Source: Tipula vernalis
Taxonomy: Eukaryota > Arthropoda > Insecta > Diptera > Tipulidae
Direction: 5' to 3'
NCBI GenBank assembly: GCA_958295665.1
Contig: OY282558.1
Location: 137,186,577-137,250,576 of the forward strand
DNA: 64,000 nt
Both the position numbers and the translations under genes were made by a program. Each line of letters starts with the position of its first letter. Within the stretch, counting starts at the first letter, position 1. The notes beneath the pieces were generated by a model. That model saw nothing but the letters and a program-made list of their open reading frames with translations, searched no databases and was not told the DNA's origin. Positions 31,520 through 41,723 of this stretch are shown here, in pieces.

Positions 31520-32635
31520 TATGCAATACACTGAACTGAAAATCATAAACAGTTTATTTACCGGGTGAACTGGAATGCCATTTTATGTTATTAGTGATAA
31601 AATAAAATGAAAAAAGCAAATGAAAAGTCCAATGTATCGTTTCCATTACATTATCATGGAATCACACCCCAATAAACTAGCGACCGTTTTACGCCAAAAT
31701 CAAAATCTATAAGCCTCGCCACGTATTCGTAAAATATAATGACAAGAAAGCGGTGATATTTCTAACTGTAACGTAGCTAAACAAATAGGACGCAATATCC
31801 AAAAATTTTAATTTAATTTTTGGCACCTATTTACCTATATTGTTAGAGACAATGACCTATACTTATAGAACGTTATCAGAGAAGGAATCTAACATTTCTT
31901 TTGAATACCTTTTTATTTTTTTTAAACATGATGAACTAAGCAAAGCCCTGTGCACTGCGATCAATAAGATCTAATTTCCATCCCCCCAAGTGATGATGAA
32001 CGATCATTGTAAACGCCACTGATTCTTGCATACTTATTGTGCCGGGGTTATGCCAATGGATTGTATATTCTTTGTGAGTTTTAAATTTTAGGGCGATGGC
32101 CTCGCACGTGAAGAGCAAATGTTCAGATACCTGACAACGGTCTCCCCATTATTTCTAAATGGCCATTAAAATGAACCTGCCATGTTAAGCACCAAGTAAG
32201 GCGTTTTGGCTTGTCTCCTATACCAGTGAAAAACCTTCAGAGCACTTAGTGGAGTTTTTGTTCCCAATTCCTATTAACACTGTCTAGATGGTTCTTTATT
32301 AGGTAATGCTAGAGGCAGAAGACCATAATTTTGTTCCATGACCGAGAAATTTAATTTTCACTATATACATAGTTACTTGAGGTTACAATATTAGCTTCGG
32401 GATGATTTAGATATGAAAACTGAAATTGCTAAGGCTTTTAGTGCAGCCTGGCTACACTGAAGCAAAAAATGGCAAAAATCTCTGCGGAGTTCATAATAAT
32501 ACCAGCAAAGCAACAAATATAATTTGTTTTATAAGTGAGATTTTTAACGTAGAGTTGAAACTTTTTAATCGACCGATAAGTAAAAATTATTCTCGTAATT
32601 CGTAAAATGCAAAAACCATCTTTAACTGGATTTTA
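31520..32635. other. Unassigned DNA
   Basis: No supported gene or TE terminus. Short open frames such as the minus-strand one at 31936-32118 show no family resemblance. Confidence 0.45.
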
Positions 32636-32639
32636 GAAA

Positions 32640-33240
32640 AATGATGGATGAACCGAAGCGCTGCTCGGAAGAAAAAGAAACCTTATTAAAAAGCTTTTAC
32701 AATTTTACCGTGAAATCAAGAAGTTATAAGTCATAACAATGGTAAAAGAATCCCACACCAGCTCAAGAAAGATAAAGAAGGGAGTTCAGATACCTGTAAT
32801 TGTGGTGACTATATGGAGGCACCTATTAGAAGCTAAATTGGCCATCGAGAGTCCGAAAACTACAGTCCGCAAGCCGCACGTCAATGGGACCCTACAAAAA
32901 TGAAGAAATGTTTTGTGGGGCGACGAAAGTAAAATTGTCCTTTATGATTTGAAGACTGTTAACCATGGTAGTGCTAAATTGAAGGTTCGGACTTGCTTCT
33001 CGTATCATGTGGTTGATCGATATATCCCATAAAGGACATCATCTATAAATTTGTGTACAATAAAATACTTGAAGTATCATACTACCGTATGCTGAGTATT
33101 TCCAGAACACACAATTAAACGGGCGAAGTCTTGGACGGATGGAGTGGAAAGCGGAATCACCGAACCTCAATCCCACAGAAGAGCCGTTGTATCCAAAAAA
33201 TGCTCGGCAATTGTGGGAGGTAATGCACGTATCATGTCTA
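32640..33240 (+). pseudogene. Tc1-like transposase, heavily decayed
   Basis: Pieces in three frames follow Tc1 order: an N-terminal ATG-led segment MDEPKRCSEEKETLLKSFYN, then NVLWGDESKIVLYD with the first catalytic Asp, then HGSAKLKVRTCFSYHVV (equivalent to HGGGSVMVWGCFS), KILEVSYYRML, and MEWKAESPNLNPTEEPLYP (equivalent to WPAQSPDLNPIENLW; the Glu is kept). The block carrying the second Asp (QQDNDPKH) is not recognisable. Stops and frameshifts are frequent and no TIRs were found. Confidence 0.6.
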
Positions 33241-33249
33241 GTAGTTGCT

Positions 33250-34360
33250 TAAATCTGCTATATTCAATTTGCCTTTAGTATGTTATTATGCCCTTACCTA
33301 CTTAATTTATTCTGATTTGTTAATTCCACTTAAACACAATTTACTCAACTACCATTTTAATGTGTGGTGTTGAGATCCCAACATCTTTCGAGAGTAGCAG
33401 TGGGACACTTATTTATTGCTCCCGTTGCATTTAGACTACCCTTTGAGTTCTATCTAGTGATGGGCAAGCTTTGGCTTTGTCTGATTGTTGGCCAGAGAGC
33501 TGGCATCAGTTAGTTATCAATGATCTTATGATTGTCTGGCTAAATATCTTATAGCCAAACTATCATTTGAGGGTTCAAACCCCATTTGATACCATTTGAT
33601 TCGAAATTTATTCAAATTAGAAAATACTTTTGTTTTGAGAGTAATTTCGATTCATCATCCCTAGCGGCAATGACAGCTGATCTTTCCAGTACCTCGCATC
33701 CCAAAACCAGAATTCACCTCGTCAGCCCGATAATTAGATTCCACAAGGTCATTGCTTACAAGGACTTGGTACTTATTGTTGTTTTTATCCTTATTTTTCA
33801 GATCTTCGTTGAAATTAGTTGAAAATCTACCATTGCAGATGCATCTGCAGCTGATATTTTTGTGTGAAAAGACTAGGCTAGACAGTATAAGTTCGAATGC
33901 GTCCACAGGGTAAGGTAAGGACCTAAGTTATCATATAATGAACATACCATGCTCTCACTTCAGTTACATTCTATACTATCGACTACAACCTTTTACGCCT
34001 GTGCCCAAGCAAGAAATTCATTAAAAATAATGCCAAGGTCATCTCCTCTGTAAAACCACGTATAGCCTTGCCGTGGGACTAAAACGAAAGAAATTTCTTT
34101 GTGAGCACCTAGCCGGTAACTTTCGAGCTTTAAATATCGTATCCAGTTAGCAAAAGGGAGGAAATCGATGTCATTTTGGCGGTAACTATTTACCGTGTTT
34201 TATTTCCAAAATCCAACATAAAAATGCATCGCTGTGAACGAGGTGGAGTGCAGAATAAGGCCTCACAAGATGCTGCGTAAGAAATTAAATTTTTTAAGGA
34301 GTGAATTAATGTTGTACTTAGGATTTGTGTATCCTTCATGTACATGAACAGTCGCCGGCC
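33250..34360. other. Unassigned DNA with one tRNA-like T-arm motif
   Basis: Nothing coding is supported. GAGGGTTCAAACCCC at about 33567-33581 with an upstream stem GGCT...AGCC resembles part of a tRNA or tRNA-derived SINE, but a full cloverleaf cannot be drawn. Confidence 0.35.
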
Positions 34361-34369
34361 CACAGTACT

Positions 34370-34550
34370 AAGTACTTTTTATTTGGAAGGATGGAAAGAA
34401 GAAAATGTATGAGGCTTGAAGGCACTCACAACACACCTACAACATAACACCCAATCGGGACATTTTTCTAGTACCACCGGAAATCGAACCCAGGACCACC
34501 GAGAGCGACATAAATCAATTTTCCGATGTCGTTCGGTAAGCACTTATTAG
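34370..34550 (-). mobile_element. tRNA-derived SINE-like fragment
   Basis: On the minus strand, GGTCCTGGGTTCGATTTCCG (about 34487-34506) contains a good Pol III B-box (GGTTCGATTTC), preceded at a suitable distance by a weak A-box-like TTACCGAACGACATCGG. The unit then reads on through a non-tRNA body with GGGTGTTATGTTGTAGG to CATCCTTCCAAATAAAA. No target duplication was identified. Confidence 0.45.
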
Positions 34551-34559
34551 CTAGATAAA

Positions 34560-35520
34560 ATTGAGTACTGACAAATTAATAAATTTTTGCAAGTTCAGGA
34601 TTCAATTTACCATTTTTTTTTCTTTTATTTAATAGATCGCGCTCAATCAATAAAAAAGTCCTTTGTCTACGTAAAAGAATAAAAATCATAACTGACTATA
34701 ATCTAACATCTTTTTTGTAATCTATAACATATTTGTGCTCCATAGCGTTGGGTAGGGGGCCGGTTTGATTTCGAGTTTCGAGGTATTCTGAAAGTTCAAA
34801 AATTTGTACGTCTAAGATATCGTTTCTGAGCGATTGATATCAATTTACATATCTACATTCAGCGCATTTTTGAATTAAATTAAATTACACCAAAATCATT
34901 AAATTAATCAAAATTGGATAATCCCAAATTAATAAACCGATAGGAATATTCTGTTCGTATTTCCTTCATAGTAGAGTCTCCGGACATACTTATTTATTTC
35001 TAACTGTAAGCGATATCCGATGATTTATTACTTATACATTTTCCATAAATTACAATACCCAAGTGTTTCAATAGAAAAATCATAAAATCTTTAAAAAAAA
35101 TAATCGTGCAATCCAAAAATACTATAAATTAAAACTGAAAATCTTATCTCTTTTATATCCCCGCGTGACAATAAAATATTTTCGCCTTAAATTATCAATT
35201 TTATTACAAAATTAAAAATCACAGCTGTTCAATGAAAACAACAAAATATTCATATAAAAACACTAAAAATTCCACACGAAATTCCATCATAAATTCATAA
35301 TTCTCCACCCTCACTTTACGTAAAAATTTAGTATTTTTTTTTAGATAATTCTAAGACAAACAATCTGGAACAAATTTCAATAATTCCACTCAATTTAACG
35401 TTCAAAATTTTTATTATTTATGTTGCACACCCCATATAGCCAAGCATATAGAGTTATAGACAATAATCTAGTAAAAAAGTCATTTATACAAATAATATTC
35501 CTAATAAGCAATCGAGTGGA
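34560..35520. other. AT-rich DNA
   Basis: No coding signal or repeat of note. If 35577-35734 is a first coding exon on the minus strand, this is the beginning of its first intron. Confidence 0.4.
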
Positions 35521-35576
35521 ACCGACTCTATAGTAAATAAAATATTAATAAATTAATTAAAAATAAATTAACAAAC

Positions 35577-35734
35577 CCATTTTGTTGATGTGTCGCCGGT
35601 GCAGTCGTTTGCCCATTTTGTTGCTGCGGTTGTGACGATGGTTGAAGTTTATGTTGTCCGTTTTGACTTTGCTCTTGATCACCACAATTATTATCGTTTG
35701 TGACAATTTGCTCCAGCATTTGTATTTTTAACAT
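35577..35734 (-). CDS. Possible first coding exon of a host gene (Q/N-rich N-terminus)
   Basis: A minus-strand ATG at 35734 opens 52 complete codons, MLKIQMLEQIVTNDNNCGDQ, then a Q-rich tract with PSSQPQQQNGQTTAPATHQQ, up to a splice donor (AATGG followed by GTTTGT, GT at 35576-35575). Such Q/N-rich N-termini are common in insect transcription factors and RNA-binding proteins. The DNA is markedly less AT-rich than its surroundings and shows no TE motifs. A second in-frame Met is at codon 6. I do not recognise the gene, and no further exon is proven in the window. Confidence 0.4.
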
Positions 35735-36785
35735 TATTATATGACTATTTTTTGATTAAAATTTTAATTTACAATAATTCACTTTTCATTTTTTATGGAA
35801 TTTTTATTTTTTATTTTTTATTTTCATCTAACACTTTCACGATTTTTAAACTTAAAACTTTTAATTTCACTTGATTATTCAGAATACAGTTCGGTTTAAT
35901 TTATTTTATTCGTTCCGAGTTAATAAAAAAAAATAAAAAAAGTTGTATATAAATCTAAAATTAAAATTAATGATGATTTGAAGTAAAATAATAAATAAAC
36001 TAAAATCTGGGTTAAATCGCGAATATGTTGTTGAACTTAAGTTAATGAGTAGTTTTACGAGGAAGAACGTCGCGTACACATGCGTGACGCTACAATAAAT
36101 AAGGCAACAAATTAAAAATATTTGCGCAATTTAATTACTAACAAAATGTGTTACTTTATTTGGAATTGGTGATTTGGTTTTTGGTTACAAACAAGTTATA
36201 AAAAATTACAAATTTTAAAAACGCGGCAAACATAAAATGCATGCAGATTGGCCAGATGATAAGATTAACTGTGCTGTGTGGTGGTTCACAGAAATAAAAA
36301 ATTGCTCTCACTTGAGACAGATGTGTAAAAAATTTATCATTTTTAAACTGTCAAAATGTGTTGCAATACTGTTATATCATACGAAATTTCTCCTCCATAA
36401 TAGTAACGATCGATCGTTCGTGAAAGGTAATAGTTTTCGAATAAGTTATTTGTTTAGACAGGTAATTATGAATATTGATGTGATACTAAATACGAAAAGT
36501 GAAATATGCATGCCTCATTACGATCTCGGTATTTCACATTCAAAAATTAATTGCAAAACTTTCGCGCATCATTTCATTAACAAATTATTTGAAATATACA
36601 AAAATATCTACGATGTTTGCAAATACACTTAAACATTTTTAAACATGCATACTTACACTCAAATTAAGTTATAAGTATGATTTAATTAAAGTTTGAAGAA
36701 AAAATACTGATAAAAATCTTCAAATCAGACTTTAACCGAAGCAATCCTTGAATCTCGCTGAATCTATTGTGTCCTCTATTATTTT
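35735..36785. other. AT-rich DNA, possible 5' flank of the exon candidate
   Basis: Upstream, on the minus strand, of the Q/N-rich exon. It includes a plus-strand open frame of 131 codons at 36237-36632 (MHADWPDDKINCAVWWFTEI...) with no recognised domain; its cysteine and histidine content is high but shows no zinc-finger spacing. It may be chance. No TATA or initiator arrangement was convincing. Confidence 0.3.
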
Positions 36786-36794
36786 ATATGTACA

Positions 36795-37830
36795 TTGGGG
36801 GGAAGCAATACCGTGACATTAAAGCCAGGTAGAAGCGGAATCGGAGCCAAACAAAAAAGCAGGGGATCGGAAGGGGTCCCTCCAACGAAGCGACGATATC
36901 TTAAAAAACGGTCGGCGCACAGAATTTTGGAAAGGCTGACTGCGACCCCAGAGGGGCAGTTAACAGTAGAACAAAAGGAATCTGTGGCATGGGCGAGGAA
37001 AGTTGTCGGCAGCGGCACTTTGAATAAGGATCTTGGTTCGAAAAGAATGATATGACTTGATGAGGAAGTACCGGGCGACGCTAAACGAGCTAAGGTGACC
37101 ACAGGAGCCCAAAATGACCAAAAGATAAAGCGAAATCTTGAAGGCGCATGCCTTGATGTTAGCCGTCATTGACAGGGGTCAGGAAGACGAGAGCATTACG
37201 GCTGAAAAATGGAAGTTGGTTTACAACGAACTGAACTCCGTATTTTTGGAAGTCCTGAGAGATAATCCGGGATCCCCACCGTCCTGTAGGGATGCGGGGT
37301 GGTATCAGGGGCGCGTTAAGTTGACTGCGTGCTCAGATAAAATATCGGTGGATCTGTATAGAATGGCAGTGGCCAAAGTAGGCGAGGTATGGCAGGGCGC
37401 GAAGCTGCAGGCGGTCAATAAGGAGGAAATTCCGAGCAGACCGAGGGCACGCGTATGGTTGCCAACCAAGCCAGAGAAGCCTGAGGAGGTCATTGAGATC
37501 ATCCAGGCCAGTAACCCACATCTTCCGGCAAAGAACTGGAAGATAGTGAAACAATAGGAGGCCAAAGGGGGCTATAGGTTGACAGTTATGCTGTTAAACA
37601 GGGAGTCCCTAACTCTCCTCGCGGAAACAAAGGGAGTGATCAGATTCGGGTCGATCACTCTCAATATGTATAAGAAGGATGAAGTGGACACGCAAGTGGG
37701 AAACCAGTCTGGGGTAAACGTCGGGAAGGAAGGTGTTGATCTTCCGGAGACGGATACGGCTACCGAAATGAGGTTGCTCAAGCCTGCTCCCTTTCTCTGG
37801 ACTCTGATGGGGAAAACCTGTTGAAGTCTC
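36795..37830 (+). pseudogene. R1/LOA-group ORF1 with DUF4780 domain
   Basis: A first segment (36795-37055) has SAHRILERLTATPEGQLT and is open upstream without an ATG, so the 5' end is probably lost. After frameshifts the DUF4780 domain is clear: LMLAVIDRGQEDESITAEKW, AGWYQGRVKLTACSDKISVD, VGEVWQGAKLQAVNKEEIPS, RPRARVWLPTKPEKPEEVIE, IIQASNPHLPAKNWKIVKQ, then a TAG at 37555-37557 in place of a sense codon and LLNRESLTLLAETKGVIRFG. DUF4780 is found in ORF1 of insect R1/LOA-like non-LTR elements and probably binds nucleic acid. Confidence 0.75.
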
Positions 37831-37971
37831 CGCGAGAGGGGGATGGCAACGGCGACCACATAAAAGGATTAAAAGAGAAGACGGGCGGCGAAACGACGGA
37901 TAGCGGCGGTTGTCCAGGGTTTACTTTTCCGATACGGGAAGTAGAGGAAGAGATGAATAAGGTAGGTCACA

Positions 37972-38668
37972 ATGGTTAACATTGTACAAATAAACCTGCA
38001 TCACACGAAGGCTGCCTCGGCAGCTCTCGTTCTCAGACTGACTAAGTCAGGTGAGGTCTTGGTGGTAATCCAAGAACCTTGGATTAACAATAACAGGATC
38101 TGTGGCCTCAGAACGAAAGGGTATACATTATTATATTCAGGCAACTCTGAGAAGATCAGATCGTGTATTTTGGTCTCAATTTAGTAGTGGGAATGTTACC
38201 GCGGCGAGCGTTGAGGTTGGCTGTGAAAGATTATGGCCAGCCTCAGCCTATATGGATCGGGAGAAGGAGGTTCCACCGAATAACCTGGGGGAACTGATCC
38301 GGGAAGCAGGTCAAAGAAAGGTAGGTGTCATAATTGGATGTGATGCAAACGCGCATCACACAATCTGGGGAAGCCCAGACATTAATGAAAGGGGTGAGTT
38401 ATTTTTTGAATACTTATTAAATACTAACCTTTTACTTTGCAATATTGGGCGAGAACCAACATTTATTGTCAGGAATCGACAGGAGGTCTTGGATGTGAGA
38501 TTTGCGTCAGATACTATTTTTCATATGATCAGGGGATGGAGAGTGGAGAATGAGCACTCATTCTCTGATCACCGGTATATAATATATAACCTCAACGTCA
38601 ACCCTGTTACCCGGAAAGGAGGTTCCAGAACTTCCGGCGACAGAAGAAGAACTGGATTGCATGGTTGA
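37972..38668 (+). pseudogene. Non-LTR apurinic-like endonuclease domain
   Basis: MVNIVQINLHHTKAASAALV starts ORF2, with the QINLxxxxxA signature. EVLVVIQEPWINNNRICGL carries the catalytic Glu (QEPW). A frameshift near 38170 is followed by VGVIIGCDANAHHTIWGSPD (the D-x-N-A-H-H motif), NERGELFFEYL, REPTFIVR, LDVRFASD and EHSFSDHRYI, which contains the SDH catalytic motif. All key endonuclease residues remain, but in two frames. The enzyme nicks target DNA to prime reverse transcription. Confidence 0.75.
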
Positions 38669-39349
38669 TATTGTCACAAAGGCATGCAATCTTTCATTTA
38701 ATGATGCGTGTCCCCTGATAAAACCTAGGGGCAAACAGACGTCGACATGGTGGTCCACTTGGTTGGAGACCTATCGGAAGGCTTGTAGGGTAGCCTTTAA
38801 TAGGAGCAAGAATACCAGGGAAGCTCGGCATTGGGACTCATATAAGGAGGACCTGAGAAATTATAAAAGAGAGTTGAGGAAGGCACAAAGGGGGTGCTGG
38901 AGACTCTTCTGTGGTAAAATGGAAGAGGTATCCGAGATTTCCCGCGTTAGGAAGATTCTTTCTACCAACCCAACCAGTCCTAGTTATTTAATTAGGCCGG
39001 ATGGGTCATGGACAGCTGCTAGTAAATACGCACTTTCCGGGAAGCCTCGATGACTCGACAGAGCCGGGGGCTCATCGAGAAATACCTTCAATAGAAATGG
39101 AGGGCATCGTGAATAGGGAACGGATCGCGTGGGCAATGAACGGGTTTAAGCCTCATAAATCAGCTGGCCCAGATAGGATTATACCAGCGGAGATCTAGAG
39201 GAACTTGGCAGTCATCCTTCCTGGCTGGAGATGATCTTCAGAGGATGTCTGAAATTTGTCTATATTCCTAGGAAATGGACGGAGGTCAAGGTGGTCTTCA
39301 TTGCGAAAGCGGGGAAAAGCTCACATGCTTATCCGAAGGACCTGAGGCC
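38661..39349 (+). pseudogene. R1/LOA-group RT N-terminal portion
   Basis: TWWSTWLETYRKACRVAFNR and YKEDLRNYKRELRKAQRGCW form the linker between endonuclease and RT. RERIAWAMNGFKPHKSAGPD and RIIPAEI is RT motif 0-1 (NSKAPGPDGI type). Motif 2, VVFIAKAGKSSHAYPKDLRP, follows in another frame at about 39290-39348. The sequence stops at 39349, where an antisense Jockey tail begins; the palm and RNase H are absent here. Confidence 0.7.
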
Positions 39350-40004
39350 TATTTATTTATTTATGTTAAAAAGAAAAATTTATTCGGAACCATAAGCTCC
39401 AGTACATTTTTGACTAATAATAACAAAAAATACAATTTTCTCAAAAAATTAAATTATTAAAAGCACCAATAAATTATTCAACTGAAATAGTTTTTTTACA
39501 ATGATTGTCTGATTTCCACTTTCGTCATGTTAAAGTCGCAAAATATGCAAAGTTCGTTATAAAGTTTCGACATAGAATTCAAAGGCTCGTCGCTTCCATA
39601 ATTCGTTCGGTGAAAATCAATTTTCAAGAGTGTGTGAGTACGTAGGTTTTTAATAGGAGCATACAATTTTAGGTTCATTAACAAGTACGCACTCAAAATA
39701 TTACCGTTAAGTAAATCGGAAATAAAAATAGCTCTAGCATGCTGACGATATGAAGGTAGATTCCTAACATTTTCCCACCAAGGTAATCGACGGTCAAACT
39801 CCCCAGTTTTATATGCATAAAAAATGAGAATAGATTTTTGTATTGATTCAATTCTGCTTATGTGATCATTATAACGTGGAGACCATACGCATAATGCATA
39901 TTCGAGCTGTGAGCGTACAAGAGATTGATACATGCAAACAAAAACTCTAGGATTATTAAACTCTTTCATACTACGTTTTAAAAATCCCAACATAGAATTG
40001 GGGA
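39350..40004 (-). pseudogene. Jockey-like 3' end, antisense, inside the R1/LOA element
   Basis: A minus-strand frame of about 170 codons reads MLGFLKRSMKEFNNPRVFV, YQSLVRSQLEYALCVWSPRY, DHISRIESIQK, LPSYRQHARAIFISDLLNG, and ends near DFNMTKVEIRQSL. This is the Jockey-clade ORF2 C-terminus (LGFIxR...Y.SLVRSxLEYxSxVWxP...RIExVQ). A roughly 130-bp 3' UTR follows, ending at a TAAATAAATAAAT-type tail at 39350-39362. The 5' end is truncated at about 40004. The frame itself is nearly clean, so this is younger than the surrounding element. Confidence 0.75.
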
Positions 40005-40378
40005 AGACGGGAAGACGAGAGTTAGGATTGGTCTTAGAGATACTGACAGGACACTGCCTTTTGGGGGAACACGCGAGAAGGCTAGGTCTACAGACAAATG
40101 ACTTTTGTAGAAGTTGCATGGACGAGGAGGAGGAAGAGACTATAGATCACTTCCTATGCTCGTGTCCGGCACTATCATACAGAAGACATAAATACTTGGG
40201 TGTGTACGGTATGGTCAGCCTTTCGGAACTCGCGAACTGTGGAGTACGAGATATTTTACGCTACATAAGTAGCACTAGATAGTTTCAGCGGTAAAGGGGA
40301 GATAAGATCCTGTGGTATCACAATGGGCCACTATTGGCCTAAGTGTGCGGTAGCAACCACTCTAACCTAACCTTACCT
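40005..40378 (+). pseudogene. R1/LOA-group ORF2 C-terminus and 3' UTR
   Basis: LVLEILTGHCLLGEHARRLG, FCRSCMDEEEEETIDHFLCS and CPALSYRRHKYLG form the cysteine-histidine motif (CxxC...H....C) that ends ORF2 of R1- and LOA-like elements. The frame stops at 40280. The 3' UTR ends TAACCTAACCTTACCTATA near 40360-40378. With 36795-39349 this probably makes one element whose RT palm and RNase H were deleted; the Jockey fragment sits at the junction. Confidence 0.7.
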
Positions 40379-40690
40379 ATATGTACATTAATGACATAGA
40401 ATCCGCTATTCAACATTGTTCATTTCACGTCCTAATTTATAGAAATAGTCGTTTAGATGTTTGGAATATTTCTCTGATACATGAAGATTTAAGTAATATC
40501 GTTAGTTGGTCGGTCTCTAATAGGCTTGTTTTAAATTCGAATTTAAAAAAAACCATTAGATACCTCGTCCTTTCCTGGTATATTGCTGCAGGGTTCGCTA
40601 ATTAAATATTCAAATTCTTCGTGCTGTACACTTTATTGTAAATGAGCTACTGCTTAAAATAGAATGTGTAAGCATGAGGTGGAAATTGTT
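40376..40690 (+). pseudogene. Jockey/CR1-like RT fragment with 3' UTR
   Basis: YINDIESAIQHCSFH is RT motif 5 (LFINDI...), but the YADD box that should follow is deleted and the frame resumes IYRNSRLDVWNISLIHEDLS, NIVSWSVSNRLVLNSNLKKT. The DNA then passes to a 3' UTR with a stem-loop at 40628-40669 similar to that at 17395-17434. An internal deletion has therefore joined mid-RT to the 3' end. It directly follows the TAACCT tail of the R1/LOA element. Confidence 0.6.
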
Positions 40691-40724
40691 TGAAAATATT
40701 TGTCGAACACTTAAGTAATGCTTA

Positions 40725-41000
40725 CATCCGCAAACATTCGAGATAACTACACGGCTTTGAATTGTACTCGATCAAGACAGTGAAATTTGTTTTCAGCCGC
40801 CTACCCAAATGTGGGAATGGTATTCTAATCTGGGTCTTACGTGGGTCGTATAAATTGAAATAAATAAAATTTGTATCATCGTAAATAGCCGAGATATTTA
40901 GCTGCACCTAATGCTACTTTGTTTATTTGTTCAGCAAATGAGATTTTGTTTGATATTGTTAGGCCAAGAACCTCAAACGATTAGGACGTAGCCAGATTGG
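40725..41000 (-). pseudogene. CR1/Jockey-like RT downstream fragment, antisense
   Basis: The minus strand reads SFEVLGLTISNKISFAEQIN, KVALGAAKYLGYL, then after a frameshift IYTTYVRPRLEYHSHIW. This matches LGVxxxxxLxFxxHIxxxxxKAxxxLGFLxR...LYxxYVRPxLEYxxxIW of Jockey/CR1 elements. It is opposite in orientation to 40376-40690. Several frameshifts are present. Confidence 0.6.
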
Positions 41001-41433
41001 AAGCATTAGTTTTGCCAAAATTCCCAATGCAAGAAACAAAATAATCTTGAAGGTCAATTGCTTCCACCTTACAAAGCAAACCCTTGGGGCCATACTTCGG
41101 CACAAGAAGCATCGGTTCTATTGCTCAGTGACAACGCTTACCCCTTGCACTAAAATGATGAGCCTAGCTCGTAATGAGTTTTTCATTTCAAACCGCACAA
41201 TGACGAGCTACACTCGTCAATTTTCTTAATTTTAAAGATACAGTGAAATCCTTCGGTGACGTCTTAAAACTGACGTATCGATTTATTAAAACAAATGTAA
41301 AAAACATGACATAGGCCAGGGTGACTAGAGCTAAACTTGATTTAAATAATTGTGTTTTCAGTTTATATGAGAGAACGGGTGGCAGGTATTACTAAAAAAC
41401 AAAAAACGTTTAATAAGTATCTAACGCTTAACC

Positions 41434-41723
41434 GTGGTAACTCAGCGATGGTCAACTCAGCGATAGTCAACTCGACGATAGTTTATTCGGCGACCGTTCT
41501 TTTGATAAAATTACTTGGTATTTTCGAAGCCCACGATCTTTATTTAGCTGTCCCAGAATTTAAAATTTTCTGTTTTGATAATTTTCTGGTTCTTTTACCA
41601 TCTGTCTTATCTGTATTGGAAATTACTTCAGAAAATGATAAAAATTCGAATTGAACGTCGCCAAGTTGGCTGTTCCAGGTGTGCCGTTTCCGAGTTACCA
41701 TCGCCGAGTTGACCATCGCCGTA
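41434..41723. mobile_element. Inverted-repeat element built of about 15-bp units
   Basis: The left end has tandem units GGTAACTCAGCGAT, GGTCAACTCAGCGAT, AGTCAACTCGACGAT and AGTTTATTCGGCGAC (41436-41493). The right end has the same units inverted: CGTCGCCAAGTTGGC, then CGAGTTACCATCGCCGAGTT and GACCATCGCCG (41657-41721). The total is about 290 bp. The interior is open on the plus strand for about 60 codons without a known motif. The arrangement suggests a small DNA transposon with repeated transposase-binding sites in its ends. Confidence 0.5.

Noticed and set aside
33450..33600. Possible tRNA gene (GGTTCAAACCCC with an upstream stem)
   Set aside because: No acceptor stem or anticodon arm can be drawn; at most a decayed tRNA-derived sequence.
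36237..36632. 131-codon open frame as a novel gene
   Set aside because: No motif, splice signal or homolog is recognisable; listed only as part of an AT-rich stretch.
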